Source: Sphingomonas sp. CCH21-G11 (GTDB taxonomy: Bacteria; Pseudomonadota; Alphaproteobacteria; Sphingomonadales; Sphingomonadaceae). From it: DNA of 64,000 nt. Each line of letters begins with the position of its first letter. The stretch's first letter is position 1. The stretch is from NCBI RefSeq assembly GCF_001555965.1, contig NZ_LSHX01000029.1:1-64000 (forward strand), in the 5' to 3' direction. The position numbers and the translations under genes were made by a program. The notes beneath the pieces are model-generated. The model searched no databases. It was given only the letters and a program-made list of their open reading frames with translations, and was not told the DNA's origin. Below, piece by piece: positions 42,925 through 51,299 of the stretch.

Positions 42925-43985
42925 GCGCCGGCGTCGTCGGGGACGCGGGGCCGGCGCGGATGCGCATCGCCATCGTCACCGACGCCTGGGACCCGCAGGT
43001 CAACGGCGTGGTGCGCACGCTCAAGTCGATGCAGCGCATCCTGACCGCGCAGGGGCATGAAGTGCTGGTCATCTCGCCCGACCGCTTTTACTCGCTGCCC
43101 TGCCCCACTTATCCCGAAATCCGGCTGGCGGTGACCCGGGTGGCGACGGTGGGCGGGATGCTCGCCGAATTCGGCGCGGACGCGATCCATCTGGCCACCG
43201 AAGGGCCGCTCTGCGTCGCCGCGCGGCGCTGGTGCCTGCGCCGGGGTCTCCCCTTCACCACCGCCTATCACACCCAGTTCCCCGACTATGTCTCGGCGCG
43301 CTCGGGCCTGCCGGCGGAGTGGATCTGGCGCTATATCCAGTGGTTCCACGCCCCGGCCCGGGCGATCCTCGCGTCGACGCCGTCGATCCGCCAGGCGCTG
43401 GTCGACCATGGCCTCGACCAGGTGCGGCACTGGGGGCGCGGGGTCAGCCTCGACCAGTTCCGGCCCGACGTGCCGCCCCATCCCGATCTCGCCGACCTGC
43501 CCCGCCCGATCCAGCTTTATGTCGGGCGCGTCGCGGTCGAGAAGAATCTGGAGGCCTTTCTGCAGACTCGCCAGCCGGGGACGAAGGTCGTCGTCGGCGA
43601 CGGCCCGGCGCGCACGTCGCTCGAGGCGCAATATCCCGATGCGATTTTCGTCGGCCCGCGCTTCGGTGACGAACTGGCCGGTTTCTATGCCGGGGCGGAC
43701 GTCTTCGTCTTTCCCAGCCGAACCGACACCTTCGGGCTGGTGATGATCGAGGCGCTGGCCTGCGGCACGCCGGTTGCCGCCTTTCCGGTCAGCGGCCCGA
43801 TCGACGTGCTCGACGCCCGTGTCGGCGCGATGTCGGAGGATCTGGACGACGCGATCGCGCGGGCGCTCGCGCTCGACCGCGCGGCCTGCGCCGACTACGG
43901 GCGCGGCTTCACCTGGGAAGCGAGCGCCGCACAGTTCCTGTCGGCGCTGGTGCCGATCGAAGGGGCGCTGCGCGAAGCCGCCTGA
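42921..43985 (+). CDS. Family 4 glycosyltransferase (lipid mannosyl/glycosyltransferase-like)
   Basis: 354 residues from ATG 42921, overlapping the phosphoesterase stop. The GT-B fold has an N-terminal motif IAIVTDAWDPQVNGVVRTL and C-terminal sugar-nucleotide site with VFPSRTDTFGLVMIEALACG (E-x7-E type). Such proteins next to LpxH-like enzymes are thought to make glycosylated diacylglycerol lipids; the donor sugar cannot be told from sequence. Confidence 0.88.
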   Translation: MSAGVVGDAGPARMRIAIVTDAWDPQVNGVVRTLKSMQRILTAQGHEVLVISPDRFYSLPCPTYPEIRLAVTRVATVGGMLAEFGADAIHLATEGPLCVAARRWCLRRGLPFTTAYHTQFPDYVSARSGLPAEWIWRYIQWFHAPARAILASTPSIRQALVDHGLDQVRHWGRGVSLDQFRPDVPPHPDLADLPRPIQLYVGRVAVEKNLEAFLQTRQPGTKVVVGDGPARTSLEAQYPDAIFVGPRFGDELAGFYAGADVFVFPSRTDTFGLVMIEALACGTPVAAFPVSGPIDVLDARVGAMSEDLDDAIARALALDRAACADYGRGFTWEASAAQFLSALVPIEGALREAA

Positions 43986-44085
43986 CAGGCGCGCTTGTGC
44001 TTCGCGGCGCAACGCATTAAGTCAGGGATATTGAGCGGCCGCTCCGGCAAGGGGCGGCCCTTGTTGTTTCCGGAGGATTTTCGAC

Positions 44086-44769
44086 GTGGCCCAGCCGCTG
44101 ATGCCGCACGCGACCGCTTCCTGGCTGGTCGATAACACCGCGCTCTCGTTCGAGCAGATCGCCGAGTTCTGCGGCCTGCACATCCTGGAGGTCCAGGCGA
44201 TCGCCGACGACACCGCCGCGACCAAGCTGACCGGGCGCGATCCGGTGCGCGCGCACGAACTGACCATGGAGGAGATCGAGAAGGGCCAGAACGACCCCGA
44301 TTACCGGCTCCAGATGCTCAAGGGCCCCGATCAGGTCCGCCGGACCAAGGGCCCGCGCTACACCCCGGTCAGCAAGCGCCAGGACAAGCCCGACGGCATT
44401 GCGTGGATCATCCGCAACCATCCCGAGATCAGCGACGGCGCGATCGGCAAGCTGATCGGCACGACGCGCACGACCATCGCCGCGATCCGCGACCGCACCC
44501 ATTGGAACATCGCCAATATCGTGCCCAAGGATCCGGTGACGCTGGGCCTGTGCTCGCAGCGCGAACTCGACGCGCTGGTCGCCAAGGCGGCGAAGGCGGC
44601 CGGGCTTGAAGCCCCCGTCGACACCCGGCTGGAGGGCGACCGCGAGGCGCTGATCGAACAGCTGCGCGCCGAGCGCGACGCTGCGGCGCGCGATGCCGAA
44701 GCCGCCGCCTCCGGGGTGGATCGCAGCGCGCCGGCGGAGCCGACCGCGGACACGCTGTTCCGGCGCTGA
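44086..44769 (+). CDS. trcR: Cell cycle transcriptional regulator TrcR (DUF1013)
   Basis: 227 residues starting with GTG at 44086, well placed after GGAGG. The conserved DUF1013 block covers SWLVDNTALSFEQIAEFCGL, RYTPVSKRQDKPDGIAWIIR and LIGTTRTTIAAIRDRTHWN. The family is restricted to alphaproteobacteria and in Caulobacter is linked to cell-cycle gene control. The C-terminal tail is Ala/Glu-rich. It forms a single-gene unit. Confidence 0.9.
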   Translation: MAQPLMPHATASWLVDNTALSFEQIAEFCGLHILEVQAIADDTAATKLTGRDPVRAHELTMEEIEKGQNDPDYRLQMLKGPDQVRRTKGPRYTPVSKRQDKPDGIAWIIRNHPEISDGAIGKLIGTTRTTIAAIRDRTHWNIANIVPKDPVTLGLCSQRELDALVAKAAKAAGLEAPVDTRLEGDREALIEQLRAERDAAARDAEAAASGVDRSAPAEPTADTLFRR

Positions 44770-44848
44770 CCCCTTCCCGGGGTTCGCCGCTTTCGCGCAT
44801 GTGCCGATGCGGATAGCGTGGGGCTTCCACGATTCGCGAGGCTGAACC

Positions 44849-45733
44849 ATGTGCGACGATCTGACCGCCGACGATAATGACCGGTTTCTCGGCACGCGCG
44901 CGGGGGTCTCGCGACGTGAGTTCGGCGCGCTCGCCGGCGCGGCCGGGCTGATCGCCGCGCTGCCCGTTCCGGCCAATGCCAAGCCGATTGCCGGGCGCGA
45001 CGTGACGATCACCACCCCGGATGGCGTGTGCGATGCCTATTTCGCCGCCCCCTCGCGCGGCAAGGCGCCTGCCGTGCTCGTCTGGCCCGACATCATGGGC
45101 CTGCGCCCCGCCTTTCGCCAGATGGGCGACCGGCTCGCCCAGTCGGGCTTCGCGGTGCTGACCGTCAACCAGTTCTACCGTTCGACCAAGGCGCCGTTCC
45201 TCGCGCCCGGCGAAAGCTTCGACCAGCCCGAAGTGCGCGCCCGCATCGCGCCGTGGCGCGCGGCGTTGAGCCAGGACGGGACGCGCCGCGACGCGCGCAC
45301 CTTCGTCGACTGGCTCGACCGCCAGCCCCAGGTCGATACGCGGCGCGGTATCGGCACCACCGGCTATTGCATGGGCGGTCCGATGACGATGCTGACCGCG
45401 ACCGAGCGGCCCGACCGCGTGCGCGCGGGTGCGTCGTTCCACGGCGGCGGGCTCGCCACCGACCGGCCGGACAGCCCGCATCTCGGCGTGCCGGCGATGA
45501 AGGCCGGCTTCCTGTTCGCGGTCGCCGAGAATGACGACCAGCGCAACCCGGCCGAAAAGGACAAGCTCCGCGACGCCTATGCCGCCGCGAAGCTGCCTGC
45601 CGAGATCGAGGTCTATGCCGGCACGCTCCACGGCTGGTGCCCGCCCGACAGCCGCGTCTACAATGCGGCGCAGGCGGAAAGGGCGTGGGGCCGGCTGCTC
45701 GCCCTGTTCGACGGCGGCCTGCGTCGCGGCTGA
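44849..45733 (+). CDS. Dienelactone hydrolase family protein with Tat-like signal
   Basis: 294 residues. The N-terminus has SRREFGALAGAAGLIAAL, a twin-arginine-type signal, so the protein may be exported folded. The alpha/beta hydrolase domain has nucleophile C174 in GYCMGGP and the catalytic His in GTLHGWCPP, as in dienelactone hydrolases. Substrate unknown. The next gene, a GST, follows after 78 bp. Confidence 0.88.
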   Translation: MCDDLTADDNDRFLGTRAGVSRREFGALAGAAGLIAALPVPANAKPIAGRDVTITTPDGVCDAYFAAPSRGKAPAVLVWPDIMGLRPAFRQMGDRLAQSGFAVLTVNQFYRSTKAPFLAPGESFDQPEVRARIAPWRAALSQDGTRRDARTFVDWLDRQPQVDTRRGIGTTGYCMGGPMTMLTATERPDRVRAGASFHGGGLATDRPDSPHLGVPAMKAGFLFAVAENDDQRNPAEKDKLRDAYAAAKLPAEIEVYAGTLHGWCPPDSRVYNAAQAERAWGRLLALFDGGLRRG

Positions 45734-45811
45734 CCGGCGCGCGTCGGCGCACTTGACCGCGACGCGGAATCGTTCACTATATGTTCTCATTTTGAGCGGA
45801 AGGAGCGAGTC

Positions 45812-46432
45812 GTGGCCGAGGAACTGGTGCTCTACACCCACCCCTTTTCGCGGGGACGGATCGCACGGTGGATGATCGAGGAGGTCGGCGCGCCTTACCG
45901 GACCGAGTTGATCGAATACGGCCCGCCGATGAAATCGCCCGAATATCTCGCGATCAACCCGATGGGCAAGGTGCCGGCGATCACCCATGGCGGGCGCATC
46001 GTCACCGAAGCCGCGGCGATCTGCGCCTATCTGGCCGACGCCTTCCCCGATGCCGGGCTCGCCCCGCGGGCGGACGAGCGCGCGGATTATTATCGCTGGC
46101 TGTTCTACGCCGCCGGACCGCTCGAACATGCCGTGACCGAGAAATCGCGCGGCATCGCGCCGAGCGAGAAGGAGATGCAGTTGGTTGGCTACGGCCATTA
46201 CGATCTGGTCGTCGACGTGCTCGATGCGCTGCTGACGCGCCAGCCTTTCGCGGCGGGCGATCGCTTCACCGCCGCCGATGTGGCGCTCGGTTCGCAGATC
46301 GGCTGGGGCCTGCAATTCGGCACCCTGCCGCATCGCGACGCCTTTGCCGCCTATGTCACGCGCGTCACCGACCGGCCCGCCTATGTCCGTGCCAAGGGCA
46401 CCGACGACGCGCTCGCCGCCGCCGCGGGTTGA
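45812..46432 (+). CDS. Glutathione S-transferase
   Basis: 206 residues starting with GTG at 45812 after GGAAGGAG. Motifs: LVLYTHPFSRGRIARWMIEE, NPMGKVPAITHGG and TEAAAICAYLADAF (glutathione site), and the helical FTAADVALGSQIGW. This is the clearest classical GST of the three in the window. Role probably in detoxification; no partner gene visible. Confidence 0.9.
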   Translation: MAEELVLYTHPFSRGRIARWMIEEVGAPYRTELIEYGPPMKSPEYLAINPMGKVPAITHGGRIVTEAAAICAYLADAFPDAGLAPRADERADYYRWLFYAAGPLEHAVTEKSRGIAPSEKEMQLVGYGHYDLVVDVLDALLTRQPFAAGDRFTAADVALGSQIGWGLQFGTLPHRDAFAAYVTRVTDRPAYVRAKGTDDALAAAAG

Positions 46433-46491
46433 GGCGGACACCGGATCGCCACAATCCTGGTCGATACGTCCGGCGACAGCGGGGGTAGCCG

Positions 46492-46782
46492 ATGATTTTC
46501 GCGATGCTGTGGATCCAGGCGCTTCCCGCCCTCCCCGCTCGCCAGACCCCGCCGGCGCCGCGGCTGACCGAAACGCCCGGCGATTGCGCGGCCGCCCCCG
46601 GCGATGACATCGTCATATGCCGCCGGCGCGACGACGCCCGCTACCGATTGGCACCGCTGCCCGACACCTGGGTCCGATCCGACCGCGCCGAAGCCGACCT
46701 CGCCGGCGGCAAGCTGTCGGTGGAGGCGGAGCAGGGACGTTACGATCCGCGCCTGATGCTCCGCTTCAAGCTACCGTTCTGA
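46492..46782 (+). CDS. Small secreted protein of unknown function
   Basis: 96 residues. A short hydrophobic start (about 1-14) could be a signal peptide, followed by TETPGDCAAAPGDDIVICRR with two cysteines, then YRLAPLPDTWVRSD and a C-terminal beta-like strand. Such short cysteine-pair proteins are frequent in sphingomonads, but no family is recognised. The ribosome site is weak. Confidence 0.55.
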   Translation: MIFAMLWIQALPALPARQTPPAPRLTETPGDCAAAPGDDIVICRRRDDARYRLAPLPDTWVRSDRAEADLAGGKLSVEAEQGRYDPRLMLRFKLPF

Positions 46783-46817
46783 CCGCACCGCGCGGCCGAA
46801 GGATCAGGGCCGAAGGA

Positions 46818-47666
46818 TCAGGACACCGTCGCCGTCGGTGCCCCGCCCCGCCCGCGCAGCGCCTCCGCGCTGATGCCGACATCCTTGATCGCGCGGCTGC
46901 CGTCGCCGAGCGGCGCGACCTGCGATCCGTTGATCGTGACGGTCAGCTGATCGGGGCGGCCGACATTGATCATCGGCCGGTCCGCGTTCATCGGCACGTC
47001 ATACCGTTCGCCGGGTGCCAGCGTCTTCATCACCAGCGTCTCGTTGCTGGCATCATAGACACGGACCCACACCTCTTCCTTGGCGGTCAGCGTCACCTGC
47101 CCGGCAGAGGTCGGCGCGGCGGCGGCCGCGGCGGCGGGATCGGGACGCGCGCTCACGCCCCCCGCCGACGCCGCAGGTGCTGGTTGCGGCGCGATGCCCA
47201 GGTCGCGCTCGACGCGCGCCTGTTCGGCGACCGGCGCCTCGCCCGGTGCGAACATGCCGGGGGCATAGATCAGCCCGACCGCCACGATGGCGACGATCGC
47301 CACCACCAGCGCGCCGATCGCCAGTGCCGCCGACGGCACCCGGCGCGGCTCGCGAAATTCCTCGGCGACGCGCGGCGGATCGCGGTGATAGCTGCCGGCC
47401 AGCTCGCGGCGCAGTTCGCGCGACAGCTCGACATCGTCGACGCCGACCGCGCGGGCATAGGCGCGGCAAAACCCCATGACATAGGTGATCGACGGCAGGC
47501 TCGAATAGCTCGATGTCTCGATCGCATCGAGGTGGCGTTGCGGGATCCGGGTGCGCGCCGCGATCTCGGCCAGATCGAGACCCTGGGCGACGCGGGCGTC
47601 GCGCAGCCGTTCGCCGACGGTTTTCGGAAAAAGTTGCGGGTCGCCCATGACTTCGGCTTCGCCCAT
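46818..47666 (-). CDS. RodZ-like helix-turn-helix membrane protein
   Basis: 282 residues. An N-terminal HTH domain (about 15-80: GERLRDARVAQGLDLAEIAA, ITYVMGFCRAYARAVGVD) is followed by one membrane helix (about 112-135), an Ala-rich linker and a C-terminal DUF4115-like beta domain (about 190-265: VWVRVYDASNETLVMKTLAP). This matches RodZ, which links MreB to the membrane in cell-shape control. A run of Ala/Pro in the linker is long. ptsP follows on the same strand. Confidence 0.88.
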   Translation of the reverse strand: MGEAEVMGDPQLFPKTVGERLRDARVAQGLDLAEIAARTRIPQRHLDAIETSSYSSLPSITYVMGFCRAYARAVGVDDVELSRELRRELAGSYHRDPPRVAEEFREPRRVPSAALAIGALVVAIVAIVAVGLIYAPGMFAPGEAPVAEQARVERDLGIAPQPAPAASAGGVSARPDPAAAAAAAPTSAGQVTLTAKEEVWVRVYDASNETLVMKTLAPGERYDVPMNADRPMINVGRPDQLTVTINGSQVAPLGDGSRAIKDVGISAEALRGRGGAPTATVS

Positions 47667-47776
47667 CCCGGTCTCTCCAGCGAAAGCGTGGGCGCGACCT
47701 CCCCGCTTTCGTGCCTATGGGGTTTCCCCGACCCGACCCGCGCTGTCAACGCCGCATCGGGGCGGATCGTCTGAAA

Positions 47777-50053
47777 TCAGGCGATTTCCACGGCATTTGC
47801 GGTCGCCCAGGCAAGCAGCGGCTCGCGCAGGCTGCGCGGCGGGTGCGCGAGCAGCCGGTCCATCTCCGCGGTCAGCGCGGCGCGGTCGAGCGATCGGATC
47901 ATCGCCTTGACCGGCCCGACCGCGGCCGGGGTGATCGACAGCCGGTCGATGCCGATGCCGATCAGCGCCATCGCCTCCAGCGGCCGGCCGCCCATTTCGC
48001 CGCACACCGCCACCGGCTTGCCCGCCGCGCGTGCCTCGCCCGCCACGCGGCGCAGGAAGCGCAGGATCGCCGGGCTCAGCCAGTCATAGCGCAACGCCAG
48101 CTTGGGATGCGCGCGGTCGGCCGCGAACAGGAACTGGGTCAGGTCGTTGGTGCCGATCGACAGAAAATCGAGCCGCGGCAGCAGCATGTCGAGCACGTCG
48201 GCCAGTGCCGGCACCTCCAGCATCGCGCCATAGCGGATTTCGGTCGGCAATTTGCGCCCGCGCGCGCCCAGCCATTCGCGCTGCGCCTCGAACAGCGCGC
48301 GCGCCTCTTCATATTCCCAGGGTTCGGACACCATCGGGAACATGACGTTGAGCTGGCGGCCCGACGCGGCTTCGATCAGCGCGCGCGCCTGCGCCTTCAT
48401 CAGCCCGCCGCGGTCGAGCGCCAGGCGCAGCGCGCGCCAGCCCATCGCGGGGTTTTCCTCCTCATTGCCCTCGTCATGGTTGAGGTACGGCAGCGCCTTG
48501 TCGCCGCCGACATCGACGGTGCGGAAAATCACCGGCCGGTCGCCCGCCGCGTCGAGCACGTCGCGATACAGGCGCTGCTGACGCTCGCGCTGCGGCAGGG
48601 TCGCGGAGACCAGGAACTGGAATTCGGTGCGGAACAGGCCGATGCCGTCCGCGCCGGTCAGGTCGAGTGCGGCGACATCGTCGCGCAAGCCGGCATTGAC
48701 CATCAGCGTGACGCGATGCGCGTCGCGCGTCACCGGCGGCTCGTTCTTCAGCGCGGCAAAGGCGGCACGACGCTTCTGGCTCGCCGCCAGCTTGGCCGCA
48801 AACGCCTCGTCCATCGCCGCCGACGGGCGCACGACCAGCGTTTCGCCGGTCACGTCGAGCAGGATGCGGTCGCCCTCCGCGATCAGCCGCCGCACGTCGC
48901 GCACGCGGCCCAGCACCGGCACCCCCATCGCGCGGGCGACGATGGTGACGTGCGCGGTCAGCGATCCTTCCTCAAGCACCACGCCCTTCAGTCGCCGGCG
49001 GTCATATTCGAGCAGCTCGGCCGGGCCCAGGTTGCGGGCGATCAGGATCGAATCCTGGCGCAGCCCCATCTGTGCCGCCGTGCCCAGCTGGCCCGACACG
49101 ATCCGCAGCAACCGGTTGGACAGGTCCTCTAGGTCGTGCATCCGGTCGCGCAGCAGCGGGTCGTCGATCTGGCGCATCCGCATCCGGGTGCGCTGCTGGA
49201 CGCGCTCGATCGCGGCCTCTGCGGTCAGGCCGCTGTCGATCGCCTCGTTGATCCGCCGCGACCAGCCCTCGTCATAGGCGAACATCTTGTAGGTCTCGAT
49301 GACCTCCTCATGCTCGCCCGCGCCGCCGAACTCGGCCTGGCTCGTCATGCGGTCGATCTGCTCGCGCATCTTGTCGAATGCGGCATAGACGCGGTGGCGC
49401 TCCGCCTCGACATCCTCGGCGACGGTGTGTTCGATGGTGATGCGCGGTTGATGGAACACCGCGACGCCCGCCGCCATCCCCTCGACCAGCTTGAAACCGG
49501 GCACGCGCATCGTCGCGGTCGACTGCGGGCGCGCCGCATCGCTCGCCGCCCCGTCGATCAGGCCGGCATTGGCGATCAGTTCGGACAATACCATCGCCAC
49601 CGTCTGCAACGCCTCGATCTCGACATCGTCGTACCGGCGCGGGTCGACATGCTGCACCGCCAGCACCCCGACCGCACGCTCACGGCGGATGATCGGCACG
49701 CCGGCGAAGCTGTGAAACCGCTCCTCGCCCGTTTCCGGACGATAGGCGAAATCGGGATGCGCCGTCGCCTCATCAAGGTTCAGCGTTTCCACATTCTTGG
49801 CAATCGTGCCGACCAGCCCTTCGCCCAGCGTCATCTTGGTGACGTGCACCGCCGCCTCCGACAGGCCGCGCGTCGCGAACAGCTCGAGCACGCCGTCGCG
49901 CAGCAGGTAGATCGAGCAGACCTCGCTATCCAGCGCCTCGCCGATGATGTTGACGACCGCGTTCAGCTTGCTCTGCGCGGGCGTGCGCGCCGCCATCACA
50001 TCATGAAGGCGGGTCAGGATCTCGCGGGCGGAGGCGGCAGCGGAAAAGGGCAT
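47777..50053 (-). CDS. ptsP: Phosphoenolpyruvate-protein phosphotransferase PtsP (enzyme I-Ntr)
   Basis: 758 residues. An N-terminal GAF domain (about 15-165), then the PEP-utilising swivel domain with the phospho-histidine H368 (SLTAHVTIVAR), then the PEP-binding TIM barrel (GLFRTEFQFLVS; PMVSEPWEYEEARALF; GTNDLTQF). Enzyme I-Ntr starts the nitrogen-related PTS that regulates potassium and carbon/nitrogen balance. NPr and EIIA-Ntr genes are not in the window. Confidence 0.95.
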   Translation of the reverse strand: MPFSAAASAREILTRLHDVMAARTPAQSKLNAVVNIIGEALDSEVCSIYLLRDGVLELFATRGLSEAAVHVTKMTLGEGLVGTIAKNVETLNLDEATAHPDFAYRPETGEERFHSFAGVPIIRRERAVGVLAVQHVDPRRYDDVEIEALQTVAMVLSELIANAGLIDGAASDAARPQSTATMRVPGFKLVEGMAAGVAVFHQPRITIEHTVAEDVEAERHRVYAAFDKMREQIDRMTSQAEFGGAGEHEEVIETYKMFAYDEGWSRRINEAIDSGLTAEAAIERVQQRTRMRMRQIDDPLLRDRMHDLEDLSNRLLRIVSGQLGTAAQMGLRQDSILIARNLGPAELLEYDRRRLKGVVLEEGSLTAHVTIVARAMGVPVLGRVRDVRRLIAEGDRILLDVTGETLVVRPSAAMDEAFAAKLAASQKRRAAFAALKNEPPVTRDAHRVTLMVNAGLRDDVAALDLTGADGIGLFRTEFQFLVSATLPQRERQQRLYRDVLDAAGDRPVIFRTVDVGGDKALPYLNHDEGNEEENPAMGWRALRLALDRGGLMKAQARALIEAASGRQLNVMFPMVSEPWEYEEARALFEAQREWLGARGRKLPTEIRYGAMLEVPALADVLDMLLPRLDFLSIGTNDLTQFLFAADRAHPKLALRYDWLSPAILRFLRRVAGEARAAGKPVAVCGEMGGRPLEAMALIGIGIDRLSITPAAVGPVKAMIRSLDRAALTAEMDRLLAHPPRSLREPLLAWATANAVEIA

Positions 50054-50135
50054 GGGACAGGGCTAACAGATTGCGGGGCAACGCGCCAAGGGTGCCGCCA
50101 CGCCGCGCGCAGCGAAGGGGTTCGGCGCGCGGCGC

Positions 50136-50699
50136 TCAGAGCGCGCGGATCAACCGGGCGGCGACCGCCAGCCACGGGGGGTCGGCGACCACCTGCTGGC
50201 GCTGACCCGTGCCGAGCGGGATGAGGTGCAGCCTGCCGCCATCCCGCGCGATCAGCCGCCCGAACAGGAACCGGCCCGCCGCCCGCGGCACGAGCACGTC
50301 GCGGTTGAGCGCGGCGTCGAAGCCTTCGGGTGCCAGGCGGCGGCACCACAGCTCGTCGCCCGCGCGATAGTCGCCCATCCCCACAGCGATGCGCAACGCG
50401 ACCATCTCGGGTTCGGGGCGCGGCGGCACTGCCACCTCGGCGCGCCGGGGCGCGACCGCCCCGCCCGCTTCCAGCCACGCCGCGACCGGCACGTCGGCGC
50501 GATCGGGCAGCCGGACCAGGTCCGCCGCCTCGACGTCGAGCGCGCGGGCGATCCGGTTGAGCCACGCGACCGACACGGTGCGGGTGCCGGTCTCCAGCCG
50601 GCCGATCGTCTGCGCCGTCGTCGGCGGCACGCAACGCTGCGCGACTTCGTCGAGCGTCAGCCCCTTGGCGCGGCGCACCTCGCGGATCGAACTGATCAT
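50136..50699 (-). CDS. XRE-family regulator with degenerate S24-like domain
   Basis: 187 residues from ATG 50699, with a strong ribosome site (GGAGGGGCGAG). The N-terminal helix-turn-helix (about 1-65) reads REVRRAKGLTLDEVAQRC then PPTTAQTIGRLETGTRTVSV. The C-terminal half has the shape of a LexA/CI-type S24 domain (IAVGMGDYRAGDELWCR), but the catalytic Ser-Met and the lysine are absent, so self-cleavage is unlikely. It is divergent from the DUF6456 gene. Confidence 0.8.
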   Translation of the reverse strand: MISSIREVRRAKGLTLDEVAQRCVPPTTAQTIGRLETGTRTVSVAWLNRIARALDVEAADLVRLPDRADVPVAAWLEAGGAVAPRRAEVAVPPRPEPEMVALRIAVGMGDYRAGDELWCRRLAPEGFDAALNRDVLVPRAAGRFLFGRLIARDGGRLHLIPLGTGQRQQVVADPPWLAVAARLIRAL

Positions 50700-50713
50700 C
50701 TCGCCCCTCCATT

Positions 50714-50728
50714 TAACCAGATCGGTTT
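50714..50728. promoter_or_regulatory. Candidate operator (AACC-n5-GGTT)
   Basis: AACCAGATCGGTT at 50715-50727 is a small dyad about 15 bp upstream of the XRE regulator start, inside the 92-bp divergent gap with the DUF6456 gene. Its position would suit autoregulation. Only one copy was seen, so the call is weak. Confidence 0.25.
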
Positions 50729-50791
50729 CTCTCTGTCCTACAATCGAGCGATAATGGCAATAGAGCCGCATCGGGTTTCGAGGAGGCGAGG

Positions 50792-51247
50792 ATGCGCGAA
50801 CTGATCGACCGGCCCCTTGACGCGCAGCGGCCGTCAGGGCGTCAAGTTTGTGTCAACTTAGCCGAATCGCCGCTCACCTGGCTGCGTGCGCGCGGCCATG
50901 TCGATGCCCGCCAGTTCGAGGCGGGCGAGCGGCTGCGCGCCGATTATGAGCGCGCGCATCTCGCCCCCAGCATCACCATGCGGTGGGATGCGGCCGCCGC
51001 GTCGCGCGGGCGACGCGGCCCCGACCGGGGGCTCGATCCGGGCGCGGCGCAGATCGCGGCCAGGCAGCGTTTCGATGCGGCGATCGCGGCAACCGGGCGC
51101 GGCCTCAGCGACATTTTGTGGCGCGTCGTCTGCGCGGGCGAAGGGATGAGCCACGCCGAACGCGCGCTCGGCTGGCCGGCGCGCGCGGGCAAGCTGGTGC
51201 TCGGCCTCGCGCTCGACCGGCTCGCCGATCACTATCGCCTGCCCTGA
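50792..51247 (+). CDS. DUF6456 domain protein
   Basis: 151 residues. The region ESPLTWLRARGHVDARQFEA and later SDILWRVVCAGEGMSHAERA is the conserved core of DUF6456, an alphaproteobacterial HTH-like family thought to bind DNA. GGAGGCGAGG precedes the start. It is divergent from the XRE regulator and lies 52 bp upstream of dapF on the same strand. Confidence 0.82.
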   Translation: MRELIDRPLDAQRPSGRQVCVNLAESPLTWLRARGHVDARQFEAGERLRADYERAHLAPSITMRWDAAAASRGRRGPDRGLDPGAAQIAARQRFDAAIAATGRGLSDILWRVVCAGEGMSHAERALGWPARAGKLVLGLALDRLADHYRLP

Positions 51248-51299
51248 CCGCATCGCGCGGCGGTTTCGCCGGCCCGCGCGATCGGCTATCCGGGGGCGC

